This document shows positions 37,221-48,500 of a DNA stretch of 58,045 nucleotides, in pieces. Made by a program: the position numbers and the translations under genes. The notes under the pieces are model-generated. The model was not told the DNA's origin. It worked only from the letters and a program-made list of their open reading frames with translations, and made no database searches. Every line of letters starts with the position of its first letter. The first letter of the stretch is position 1. This DNA comes from Chrysochromulina tobinii (lineage: Eukaryota > Haptophyta > Prymnesiales > Chrysochromulinaceae), in NCBI GenBank assembly GCA_001275005.1, contig JWZX01003265.1, positions 1-58,045 on the forward strand. The letters are read 5' to 3'.

Positions 37221-39035
37221 TCAAACGACCGAGGTCGGCAGGTCGCCGACACCTCCGGCAAGCTTCCACGTCGTCTGTGCGACGAGCAGGGCGAGCTCGT
37301 TGGCGTCCTCTTGCGTGGCGGCCTCAGCGTACACGCGCACAACGTCCTCCGTGCCCGAGGGACGCACGAAGCAGCGGCCGCGCGCGAACCGGGCAGCGAG
37401 CTGGTCGAGTTCCGGTTGGAGATCCGCGGGTGCGGTCGTTCGGGTCTCATCGCTCGTCACCGTGACGATGGTGCGGTCGGCGACGGCGAGCTTCGTCTGT
37501 CTCGAGGGTAGGTCCTCGTACAGGGCATCCCACGTGTTGAGTTCCCAGCCTCGCCTCGTAAGGATGGCCTCGACGAGCAAGAGGTCGGAGATGGCGTCGC
37601 CGATGGCCTGGTTGACGAGCTGGCGCGCCGCGAGCAGCCGCGCCGCCGCCCCTGCCCGGGCTGCGTCGCCGCTCATCTGGGCGGCGGTCTGAGCACCGCG
37701 GATGGCCTCCACGGCGGCGTCCGAGAAGAGGAGGGTCCCGTGCCCATTGGCCTCAAAGTAGATCGCCACGTCGAACTGTGTGGCCACGTGGTGCACGTAC
37801 TTGACGCCCGTCTTGGCCAGGCGCACAGGCACGCCGAGAGAGCGGATATACTCACCCGACGCGCCGTTGGCGTACGCCGTCTGCACGACCACAGTGCTCA
37901 GCGCGGGCTTGAGCGCGAGCGCCGCGAGCTCCTCGCACACGAAGGAAGCAAAGAGCGCCGCGATCTTGTCGCCGTCGAGCAAGCGCCACTCGGTGCCCTG
38001 CCAGTAGTGGAAGACGATGCGGTCGGCGTCGCCGTCGACGGAGCAAGCGCGCACCGGCGTTGTCGGCGGCGCCTCGAGCCCGCGCGGCGGCTTGCGTCCC
38101 TTTTGGACGTACTCGGCACCGCAGCCCTCGTTGAGCGCGCCGTCGCCCACGCCGTTGACTAGCGTCAAGGGCAGCAGCTCGCTCCCCATCCGTCGCTGGA
38201 GTGCGGCGAGCTGTGGCGCGCCCACGCCGCACGCCGTGTCCACCCACAGTGGCCCGCGGCGTGTTGCGTCAACGCTGCTCACGAAAGCGGCGTAGGCGCT
38301 CGCGAGCATCTCGTAGTAGCCCGCCTCGCTCGCCCACGCTGCCGGCCCGACGTGCGGCCCTGCGGCGGCGCTGCCGTTGACGTGGCGCACAATGTGATGG
38401 AGCTGCGGGGTCGTCAGGATGCCGCAGTCGGTGCCGATGCCAGCGGCGTGTGCGACCCCCTCGAGGGCGAGGCGCGCCAGCCGCGCAGAGTGCGACCGCG
38501 TGTCGCGCGCGATGTAGACGCGGCCGCGCAGGCGCGAGGTATCGTCAGCATGGTCAGCGAGAATCGCACCGATGGCCCGCACCGGGTCGGCGGGTCGGTC
38601 CCGCAGCACCTTGGCGACCGCGACCGATACCTTCTCATGGATTCCGTGCGCCTTGAGGTACTCACTGCCGCTGATCGACTCTGCCAAGACGGCAGAGGGG
38701 GCCAAGCTGACGCCGACTGCCGCCGCGAGCGACTCGAGAGTCGCTGCAATTGCGTCATCCGCCGCATTTGCGAGCAGTGTGGCATGCCCCTCCCAGCTCT
38801 GGTCGAGCATGCCGCCGTCCGGATCGACAAGCTTGATGCCGTTGTCACGCTCTGGGTTGTGCGATGCGGTGACCATCAGCCCTACGGCGAGGCCGCCGCG
38901 CGACCGAGAGCGCAGCACGGCCAGTGCGCCCATCCGGAAGAAGGTCGAGTCAAGCAGCTCCGCCTTGGCACGGAAGCCTGCGGTGCCATATGCGAGGGCC
39001 ACACCCGGGCCTTTCGGTCCGACCGCCGGAGGCAT
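37221..39035 (-). CDS. PGM3: Phosphoacetylglucosamine mutase (AGM1/PGM3) with inserted Dpy-30/RIIa-like motif
   Basis: A protein of 604 residues against about 540 for animal AGM1. All family blocks are present: YGTAGFR (16-22), the phosphoserine loop TASHNP with Ser58, the metal loop DGDADR (334-339), the sugar-binding FEANGHG (427-433) and the phosphate-binding RPSGTEDVVRVYAEA near the end. The enzyme converts GlcNAc-6-phosphate to GlcNAc-1-phosphate on the way to UDP-GlcNAc, the donor used by enzymes such as the GT17 member in this window. Between domain 1 text (about 115) and RGRVYIARDTR (about 170) lies an insert of about 50 residues absent from animal AGM1. Its core, EYLKAHGIHEKVSVAVAKVL then RPADPVRAIGAILADH, matches the two-helix Dpy-30/RIIa docking motif. 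Catalytic residues appear intact, so the enzyme should be active. Confidence 0.93.
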   Translation of the reverse strand: MPPAVGPKGPGVALAYGTAGFRAKAELLDSTFFRMGALAVLRSRSRGGLAVGLMVTASHNPERDNGIKLVDPDGGMLDQSWEGHATLLANAADDAIAATLESLAAAVGVSLAPSAVLAESISGSEYLKAHGIHEKVSVAVAKVLRDRPADPVRAIGAILADHADDTSRLRGRVYIARDTRSHSARLARLALEGVAHAAGIGTDCGILTTPQLHHIVRHVNGSAAAGPHVGPAAWASEAGYYEMLASAYAAFVSSVDATRRGPLWVDTACGVGAPQLAALQRRMGSELLPLTLVNGVGDGALNEGCGAEYVQKGRKPPRGLEAPPTTPVRACSVDGDADRIVFHYWQGTEWRLLDGDKIAALFASFVCEELAALALKPALSTVVVQTAYANGASGEYIRSLGVPVRLAKTGVKYVHHVATQFDVAIYFEANGHGTLLFSDAAVEAIRGAQTAAQMSGDAARAGAAARLLAARQLVNQAIGDAISDLLLVEAILTRRGWELNTWDALYEDLPSRQTKLAVADRTIVTVTSDETRTTAPADLQPELDQLAARFARGRCFVRPSGTEDVVRVYAEAATQEDANELALLVAQTTWKLAGGVGDLPTSVV

Positions 39036-39580
39036 CCCGCACCGCGCGGAGAGCGCTCCCTATCCGGATAGGCCGTCGGCTGAGTGGAAGTTTGTGTCGA
39101 GGAGGCTGGTGCAATTGACGCAACATGAATTGAACTCAAATCATAGTGACGAGCCCCAGACCGTACCGGCCGTTACACTTGTGGTCCACCTTCAGGGGGC
39201 GTCAACGAACCGCCCCCTGCCAAGAGCCGGGAGTTCTAGCCACTAGCCGCCCGAACGGTTACCCGCCTCGTTATAGGTACAGTCCGGGGTGAGACAAAAG
39301 ACAAACTTGTCTAGCCCCGCGCGGCTGTGTTTAAACGCGGCCGTTCGAGGTCGGTCCTCCAACTTCGAACTTGATACTACTACTGTTTGCGGTCCTTAGA
39401 TGTATCCTACCGAATATCTACCGTACAACGCCGCGCTGGCACGTTCGCTGAGACGCTGTCACGTGTCACCTCTCACACACCCCGGCTGATCGCCCGACTG
39501 ACACACCACCTTTCCCCCGTCCCCTGCCTTGGTTGGCATGCACACTCGACGCTGCTGAATTGGGGCGCTGGGGGCGGACA
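39036..39580. other. Intergenic region between two minus-strand genes
   Basis: About 545 bp including the upstream region of PGM3. No element or gene recognized. Confidence 0.5.
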
Positions 39581-40816
39581 TCACACGCAGCGCTTCCGTT
39601 GGAAGAAAAGCTGGTAGCCCATGGCTGAGCGCACCTCCTCCACGCTCGCCGGGGTAACCGTCGCGTCGGAGCAGTGGAACCAGTCGGCTTGGCAGCGTAC
39701 ATAGTTCGTGTAGTGCCCGGTTTGCATGGTGCCATGGTGCACGACGACTCCAAAGAGGTCGTACAGGTGCTCGGGCAAAGGCTCGAGGGCAGGCGCCTGC
39801 TGCTGGCCGTTGCTGTGCGTGCTGTGCGAGCAAATGTAGGATGATGTGTGAGGCCGCATGTTCAGAGAGTGCAAGGGGAATTCGACGAAAGACTCGATCT
39901 TGCTCGGCGGCTGCTGCTTATTTGCTGAGTGCTTGAAGCGCTTCAGGTGGAAGCAGAGCACGTTGGGCAGCCGATGGACCGAGAGCTGTTTGGTCGAGTC
40001 CTGCAACGCGCCGCAGCTCGGGCACCAGCACCTCTCGGCGGACGAGAGCCGCTCCGCACGCGTGAAGGAGCGCAGGCAGCCGGCGAGGGTCGTGTGGTAC
40101 CCCGTGGCGCCGCCGCCCTCTTCCGCGGCCAAACGGGACAGGTCGAGCGATATGTCCTGGAACTCCTCATACTTGGTCGACTTGCCGTGGCACTTTAAGC
40201 AGGCCACGTCCGAGCGCAGCACACCGGTAAAGATGCCCTGCAGATCGACCGCGCCCAGCGGGCGCTGCGCCGATGAGGGCCCACGCATCTTTACCAGGTC
40301 GGCAGGCGTCGGCGGCCGTGTCGGGTTCTCCGGAAGCGCGAGGCCCGCGTAGATCGAAGCAAGCGCGGCGATGAGGAATTCGTGCGCGTCCTGCTGCTCG
40401 TAGCCGGCGAAGTACTCGGCGTTGCACCACATCGCATGCAGGAAGGCATGTGGGCTGCACGGCACCGTGTGTCCCGAATAACATTGTGTGAAAAGCGAAT
40501 CCATCTCGCAAGCGAGGCACGGCCGGCGCACCGCGGATGGCGGCGGCGTTTCGGTGTCGCCCAGCACGCCATCGGTCGGGGGACAGCTCGCCGGCGACTG
40601 CCGGGCGCGTGCCATGCATGCGAACCTATTGTGGTGGTCGCCAAGGAAAAAGTTCCTGAAAGGCGGGCAGTGTAGCAGCACCTGCAGCACGCTATTCATG
40701 AAGCACGTGTTACCAAGGTTGTTGAGACCGCGCACGCCGAGCAAAACGGGCGGCACGGCCTCGGGTCGCTGCCGTTTCTCGCCCACTACTGTGCGAGCAG
40801 ACGATGCGCTCGCCAT
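39581..40816 (-). CDS. Ubiquitin-specific protease (USP/C19 family, Ubp8/USP22-like catalytic domain)
   Basis: 411 residues from the ATG at 40814-40816 (CGCATGGCG context); an upstream ATG at 40855 would add 13. The catalytic Cys box is GLNNLGNTCFMNSVLQVLLH and the His box is FGVVVHHGTMQTGHYTNYV, with the Asp expected in the following WFHCSDATV segment. YEQQDAHEFL is the conserved QQDAxEFL block, and the zinc pairs CLKC and CPSC frame the fingers subdomain. The order and lengths resemble USP22/Ubp8 and USP27/51, the histone H2B deubiquitinase of SAGA, but the N-terminal ZnF-UBP domain that docks those enzymes to SAGA is absent. It may be another cytosolic USP or a shortened form. Head-to-head with the VPS13 gene, 183 bp apart. 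Confidence 0.88.
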   Translation of the reverse strand: MASASSARTVVGEKRQRPEAVPPVLLGVRGLNNLGNTCFMNSVLQVLLHCPPFRNFFLGDHHNRFACMARARQSPASCPPTDGVLGDTETPPPSAVRRPCLACEMDSLFTQCYSGHTVPCSPHAFLHAMWCNAEYFAGYEQQDAHEFLIAALASIYAGLALPENPTRPPTPADLVKMRGPSSAQRPLGAVDLQGIFTGVLRSDVACLKCHGKSTKYEEFQDISLDLSRLAAEEGGGATGYHTTLAGCLRSFTRAERLSSAERCWCPSCGALQDSTKQLSVHRLPNVLCFHLKRFKHSANKQQPPSKIESFVEFPLHSLNMRPHTSSYICSHSTHSNGQQQAPALEPLPEHLYDLFGVVVHHGTMQTGHYTNYVRCQADWFHCSDATVTPASVEEVRSAMGYQLFFQRKRCV

Positions 40817-40971
40817 GCGGCAGCCGCCCGCGAACTGCTTCACACCACCTCGCACACTTCCCCGTAACTAGAAAACTCACCTACAAGTCTTCTCTATAGC
40901 GAACTCACCCGATGTTTCCCTCGTGAATAACTTGCCAACATGTTTACACTAGGACAAGTCCAGCATAACTA

Positions 40972-40985
40972 GCCGGAGCTCCGGC
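40972..40985. promoter_or_regulatory. 14-bp perfect palindrome in the USP/VPS13 divergent spacer
   Basis: GCCGGAGCTCCGGC lies 14 bp before the VPS13 ATG, in the 183-bp spacer shared with the divergent USP gene. A protein-binding site is possible; not a known motif. Confidence 0.3.
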
Positions 40986-40999
40986 CCTTGCCATAGCAG

Positions 41000-42493
41000 A
41001 TGGCGTGGTCCGCGCCGTTTAGCACCTCACTGGAATCTCTCTTGTTACCGTTGGTCGAAAAGCTGCTGCACCCGTATATCGACACTTCCGAACTTCGCCG
41101 CGAGAAGCTGCGCGTTGGCGTCTGGCAGGGAAATATCGTGCTGACGGACGTCGCTTTGCGGCCTGACGCTCTCGATGGTCTTGAGCTGCCGCTCACACTC
41201 ACGCGCGGCCGTGTCGGCCGCATGCAGCTGTGCGTGCCGTGGAGTCGGCTGCGATCGGAATCGATCGAGCTCCTTTTTGAGGATGTCGTGCTTGAGGTGC
41301 GGCTCTCCGAAACGCCTGACCCGGAGGCCTTCTTGCGGCGCGAGCGGCTGCAGAAGCGGCTCCACCTCGACGCGGATGAGCTGCTGCGCGGCCTTCGAGA
41401 GAGCGTCGGCGCGGACGATGGAGGGCATCCATCCGCAGCCGGCCCGCCCGCCGAAGGCTTCCTCGGGCGGCTCGGCAGAGCCATGCTCGACAACCTGCGG
41501 CTCACATTGGTGCGCGTCGACCTTCGCTGCGAGGAAGCGAGCGGCTCGGCTTGGGGTGTGTCTTTGCAACGCTTCGAGATGAAATCGACCGGCAGTGACG
41601 GCCAGCCCGAATACCAGCGCTTCACGAGCGACCAGCCATGGCCGCACAAAGTGCTCATCTTCGTTGGCGCTTCCATCTACTCGCAGACTGCCGATGCGCC
41701 AGCACTGGCTGCCGATGCCCCAGCACTGGCCACAGCAGCAAGAGCCGCATCATCGTCCCAAGGTTGCAGCCATGAGCCAACGAGGGAGCTCCGAACGTCT
41801 GTCGTGCTGCCGGCAACGGATGTCGAACTGATGTTTCGTATCCTCCGTGCCGGCGCACGTGCCGCACCTTCAGAGCCGCGGATGAGCTGCACTTGTCGAC
41901 TCGCGCGACGTATTGATGTGCAGCTCACGAGCCGTCAGTGCGTGCGGCTTCTGCAGCTCTCATCCCATCTGTCGCGGCTCGCACAACGCGAGCGTTACGC
42001 TCGGTTCCGCACCCAGATCACAGCATGCGATTCGCAGCCGCCCCTGCCTGGCGCGCTCTGGCGGTACGCTGCTGACTGCGTCAACTGCGAGCTTGAGGAG
42101 CGAAGGCGTTGGCGTGGATGGGCAGCAACACGCGCCCACGGTCACCGCCGCCGCGAATACTTGCCGCTGTGGCGCCAATTCCTTCGAGGAGAGTCGCCGA
42201 CGCCCGGAGCGTCGCGCCGCCTCGTGGACCTCGAAGAGGAGCTCAAGCTGCGCGACATTTTGCTCTTCCGTGCGCTCGCGCGGCGCGGCTGCACGCACGC
42301 TCTGGAGGAGACGGCGACGCCCGTACCGCGCCCGTACCGCACCCGTACCACACCCGTACCGCTGCCGCAAATCCCGCGATCGACTTCGGACGGTCATCTG
42401 GACCTCACAGCAGCGCCTGCCGCTCAAGAAACGTTGATGACCCACACGCGCTCCGAACGGGACATGGCATCCGCTATGCATCTGAGGCGGCAC

Positions 42494-42524
<31 letters not shown>

Positions 42525-45500
42525 ACAACGGCGCACGTGCCCCAATGCCAGCACCGAGCGGTGCGGATAGCAGCGCGGCAGTGAGTTCGCGCATCCGCCT
42601 GGCTGGTTGGCAGCTTTGGCTTCGGAACAGCCGACCAGCCGCGAAACGCGCAAATGCAGAGAGCCAGGGTGCAGATTCCGACGCGCACGCGAGCTCTGGC
42701 AGTGCAAGCGCCTCTGTCGACGAGGATGGGGCGCAGGACGGGCTCCAGGGCGATGGGTACTCGCCGGTGCACGTGTCGCACTCGCAGCAACAGCAGCTCC
42801 GCCAATGGATGGATCGCGCCGGCGTGCTCCACGCCGAGACTGATGAGGTGGCTCGACAAGCTCCTGCGCAGTGGAAGCTTCAGTTAAATGTGCATGCGGT
42901 GCGTGTCCGTCTGCAGTGGGATTCCGTGCTGCTCGACAGCACCCAGACGATCTCCCGCCTTCCGGCCGGCCTCGTGCTGGATCTTGGCATGCTGGAGCTC
43001 GGTGAGCAGTCTGATCTCGCAGGCAGTGCTTCGAGCCATCTGACCGTCGGTTCATTAGCACTCAGTGCACAAGCCTACGAGACAAGCGAAGAGTGCTCTC
43101 AACGGACAACGTACCCGATCATCAACGCCTTGGCGTCTGCGCCGCGGGCACAGACGGCTGCAATAGTTGTGTCTCAACGGTCGTGGCCAGCAACAGTGGG
43201 CGAATGGTTACCTGAGAGTGCTACTATGAGAGCTGGCAGCAATGCCGGCTCGCAACTCGATGTGAGCGTGATTCCTATTTGCGTCAACGTGCAGCCCGAG
43301 GTGGCTCGCGAGCTCCTCGATTTTGTCGACCGGTTCGGACTGGCGCTCGAGGCACCGTGCGGCCCACTGTTGGCAGAGCCGCCTCACAATAGCTCGTTCG
43401 CCCTCAAATTGGGCTCCTCCATGATGCTCTTGCCTTGCGAAGGCCATGGCATCCTGCAGCTCGACACGGGCCAGCTGGAGCTGCAGACGCGCGACCTGCC
43501 CGCCACATCAGAGGATCCTCAGCATGACGCTCAGCATGGCGCTACCTTCGAGGATTTCCAACGCGATGTTCTACCACAACACACGCGAGTGAAGTTCTTG
43601 CTTCGCAGTGTGTCTCTTCGTTTGCGAGAACGTGGACCCGCAGGCCACTCAGAAGTGCGGAGCCTCATACATCCCTTCACCGTGTCGCTGGTCATGATGA
43701 GGGCCGCAGATATGAGAACAGAGCAACTCACTGCACGCGTATCGGCGATCAAGTTGCAGTGCAACTTGATGGACCTTATTGACGTGGGAAAAGCGCTACG
43801 CGCGCTCACAGGAGAGCCGTTGCAACTTGGGAGCTCAGCAGGAGTCTGCTCGCAACCGGCCAAACAACCGCCCAATCTAGGAGTGATGCAAGTTAGCGCC
43901 ATGCCTGCGGCACAGCGTGCTTACAACGTGCAGCTCGAAGGGTTCCATGCGCGTGTTTCGAGCCTTGGTCTGACTGCTGCCGTCGATGTGGACGAATTGG
44001 TCGGCACGGCATCGGGCTCTTGGAGGGGCGCGGGACTGGAGAGCGCCGCGGCGCAGCTAACAGTAGCACGGCTTGACGCGGACCTCGGAATCTCAAGTGC
44101 AGATGCTGGTTCGCTGCATCTGCGTCTGCAGGGCATCGTATGCTCTCATTCGCAGAGGTTCACGCAGACGGAGAGCGAAGCCAGAGTCACCTCTGCTCGA
44201 GCCTTCATAGCCCGAACAGGCTGTGCAGAGGAAGCGGCTGCTTGCACACTGACGGGCACTCCACATACATCTGCAATAGCCGTCTCGATGACAGTTGACA
44301 GCTTGCTTCAAGATTTGAGCTTGACGTCACATGGTGTCGAGCTGGCAGTTGCCGATGCAGAGACGTGCGTCAGGCTGGCGGACAGGCTCCGTTGCTCATG
44401 CCTTGAGGTGGTGCGCCAATTCGATCATGAGAGCGTCGCCGTGGGCCTAGCGACGTCTCGTCAACAGGGCCAGGCTCGCCAAGAGGGCCAGTCGCCGCGC
44501 TTGCAGGCGCTCGCGGTGCGAGCCGACCTTGGTGTTTTTTTGCTGCGCTTCAGTATGGTGTCGAACCTCAGCTACCCGCAAGGTGCAGGCACAGTCTCCC
44601 TGGGCATGTCCAACTCGTTCGGCACCATCCTACTCGACCGCGTTGGTGGCTGCCAGTTTGAGGTCCTGGTGCAGGAACTGCACGTGCTCAGTGCAATTCC
44701 TCACGAGAATCCGTGCATGCTCTTGCACCCGGCTCGACTCTATGCAAGTGGTAGCATGCCGCTACTTGTGTCGTCCTCGCCGGGCATTCTGCGAGTGGAC
44801 TTGGGCGAGCTGCTCGTTGAGCTCACGCAGGTGCAACGAGAGCAGTGCAGCCGCGCTCTGGCCGTACTCGCCAGTGCCAGTGAATTGTGGGAATCAACAG
44901 TTCCGGCTGCCGATGCGGCCGTCGCCCCCCCTGCAAAACCCTTTCCCAGCTTCATCCTCCACTTCAGCGTGGGTCGCATCTCCCTGGATGTGCGCCCGCT
45001 GGTGGCCATACAAGTGATCCGACTTGTCTTCGATGCATCCCATCGCACGGAGCCTTTCACCGCACTTTGCAGCCTGAGCGCGGATACGTTTGCTGTGGAG
45101 CAGCCCGCGTGTGGCACTTGCTTACTGCGCATCGGTTCACGTGGCAGTGAAATGGAGCCGGCACGTATAGATGTGGTGCTAGAATCAAGTGGCACCATGA
45201 CTGTCGGTGTGATGTGGCCGCAAGTGGATCTTCACGTGTGCCCTTTCCAGCTGGTGGAGCTGGTGCCACTGGCAGTACTGCTTCGCACGGCGCTCGTCAT
45301 CGAGATGCCAGCCGCTTCGGACGCGCCGTTCGCGGTCGATTTTACCGTTGGAATGGCGCACCTCGTCATTGCTGATGAGCTCGATGTCGGCCACGCTAGG
45401 CTTCGTCTCGATGCTGCCTGCAGTGCCCAAGCATCGACCGCGGGCGGCTTGCACTTGTTGTTGAGCAGGAAGATGACTCTTGAGATCCCGCATCTATCGG

Positions 45501-48500
45501 TCGAGCTTAGGTTAGGTGACGGTCCCCATGCAGTACTGGTCTCACCTTTCTGCGCAGCCATGCGTCTCCAAAGCTGCCGTCAGCGCATGCGTGTCGTGGC
45601 CGAGTCAGCAGACCTGCTGCTACAGGCTTCTGTCGCGCAGCTGAAAGCGGTTGCAGAGCTTCTCGAGGCGACTGCTGGCGTGATGGCACGCCTTGAGCAA
45701 GCGGGCGAGCGCTCGAGTGCACGCTCGCAAATTCCGGCGACCGCACCTGTTGAAAGCTTAATGGCTAGCGACAGTGTCTCCGAGACTTCGGAGTATTTCG
45801 ACGCCCGCGAGGACACCGACGAAGCTCCAACTCATCCCGAGCCGTCGGAGTATGTGCGTCCTGTACCGTCTATGCCAGATGTGGCTGCGCAGGCGATCGA
45901 TGTGCAATGCGAAGCTCGATTGGGTCTGCTCATCGTCACATTGCTCGATGAGGTTACGTACGGCGTTAGCACTCCGGTGCTGCAGTTCACACTGGATGCG
46001 AGTCGCTCGACTCTTAGCCAGACCGGCGGAAGTGGGCTCGTGCTCAAGACCCGCCTCCAAGCTGCCATGTACCACTACTCGCGTGAGCCGTCGAGCACAG
46101 CACAGCGGTGGGAGCCTGTCCTCGCATCGTGTCGCCTCGACATTGGCATGGACACCGGCGCGAGAAGCCTCGAGATAAGCAGCTACGGTCCGATTGAGCT
46201 CGACGTGGGCACGCGCTTCCTCGGCTCTATGCTGCAGATGCACAAGCGCATACTGAGCGCAGCTGCTGCATCGGGGGAAGCCCTCACTTTCGCGCCTTTC
46301 GTGCTCAGCAACGAGACCGGCACGCCGATGGTCGTATGGATTGATGGTGACGGCGCCCATGCCGATGGCCAGGCGCTGATCGAGGTGAGCCCTGGGTCAG
46401 CGGCGCAATTGCCGGCCTCGCCAGCCCATCTACAAGCGAGTGGTCGGAAGATGCATGTGATGCTTCGCGGATTTCACCAACTTGATCTTCGCCCCCTGGC
46501 ACCTCCCTACGCTAAGCGTTGCCGACTATGGCCTGCTGGTGGTGGGGGCACGATGGACTCCGCCATCATCAACGTCTTACTGGATAGCCACGAGAAGGAC
46601 GGTGTCGAGCACTGCACCTTGTACTCGCGCTTTGTGTTGGTCAATTCGTGCTCGACGCCAACACGCGTCACTTTCTTTCCCAAGGACTCGTCGCAACAAC
46701 CTCACGAAATGGTGTTGGAGCCGAACTCGCGCCAATCGATTCCCCTCACGTGCCACCATGGATGGCTGACCATGGGAGCTCCATCGTCACGCCACGCGTC
46801 GCGAGCGTCTGATGCAGGGCGGCTCGAGGTCTCTGCTGCCGCGCTCGAGGTGGCTCGCAGCGCGATGGCCGCCATCCGCTCAGGTCACGCGACGCGAACA
46901 CCTCGATCAAGTGTGTCCTCGCCACTGTCAGCTCGATCGAACGACCTCCGCACGGCTGGGCCATCTATCTGCACGAGCCTTTGGTTCTGCGCAATGCGCT
47001 CTTGTGTGAGCTCGACTACGAGCTCAGTGAGGTCGCGCCAGCAGCGAGCGCAGCAATACTTCCAGGCCGTGTGCACGTTGGCACGCTAGCGGCAGGAGCG
47101 AGCGACCCTTTTACGCCGCGTCCACGCGGTGCGTGCTGCGCACGTCGAGGAGCGGCTTCCGTTGGTCGCAGCGCATTCACATCGACTTGAGTGATGAGGC
47201 AGTGGCCAATGCGAGCGAGGAGCATGAGCTCGTGCACGGCCCATCTCCTGGCAACGAAGGCACTGACGAGCTTTGCCTAGTATTACGCCTAGCTGGCAGT
47301 ACCGGTCTGCGAGCCGAGGTGAGCGGCCATGTATGGGTGTTCAACGAGTGCCACGCCGCCCTTCGCCTCGCTGTGCTCAATGGTCGCGCTGCGGCTATCA
47401 CGCTCGAGCCGGCCTCATCCACTCCGACCGCCAATGCCGAGGTGTCGTCCATCCCAGCTGGCGGCGTCCTTCTGCCCATGCGTGGCTCGGCGCTACCTGA
47501 GGTGTTACTGCGTGAGGAGTGCACGCATCGTCGTCCGCGGGCGGGATGCTTCGTCTCTCTCCCGGACTTACTTCGGCTTGGGGAAGAGGAACTGCTGTTG
47601 GACGTGGGTGAGGAGCGACCTTCCGCACCTTCATCGATGGCGCCATCAGCTGTCGCCTCATCGCGCTTGCTGCATCTCGGCGTGAAGCTGCAGCCTCTGC
47701 CAGTGTCTCTTGGCACGTCATTCATGCTCACTATCTCGCCGCGGACGATGGTCCTCAATCGCACGGGACGTCCACTTCTGTATTGTCAACGCGGCTGCTC
47801 CGCGCATGCGATGCAGCTCGGATGCGAGGAGGACGCGTGGGTCCCTGTGCACTGGCTGGACCCCAAGAAGCCAAGAGAGATCTTGCTGCGCCGGTTGGAC
47901 CCCGGCGCAGAGTGGTCTGGAGGCGTTTGCACGACGCTCTCCGCGACCCATGCCGAAGGTAGGGCCGAGGAAACGTTGCGCCTTCGCAACCTCGAAACAG
48001 GCGAGGTCGAGTTCTTGCGGCTGGTCTGGCACAAGCTCACCAGTCGGGCTACATCGGGCTTGATCATCGAGGAAGCATCGGCCCACGATGGTGTACCCAT
48101 CGTCATTCACAATCAAACGCGTTTCGAGGTTCGCTTCAAGCAGGCCGGAGTGCCGCTGGTGACCAACTTGGCTGCCGGCGAGCAGCTCGCGTACGCGTGG
48201 GACGAACCGACACGGCAACGCATACTCATCATCAGCGTGACTGCTTTGGCAGTTCGCTTTCGATGCGACGCGACACCTTGCCGCATCACGCGGCCGCGAC
48301 TGGCGCCGTTCTTCGGAAGGGCCGCCATCGAGCTGCACACAACGGCTCACGGGGCGGCCATCATGGTAGTCTTGCGCCATGCTTCCGCGCAGCTGCCACC
48401 GCCACGTCTCTCCGTCTCCGCCAGGTCTCCTTCCAGCCGCTCAGCCCAGCTCCATGCAGTGTCGCATCTGACCTTGTCGCCCCACATATCACAATCACCC

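Noticed and set aside
46884..46931. Possible 48-bp GT-AG intron in VPS13
   Set aside because: Its length is a multiple of three, so removing it would not repair the frame change in that region.
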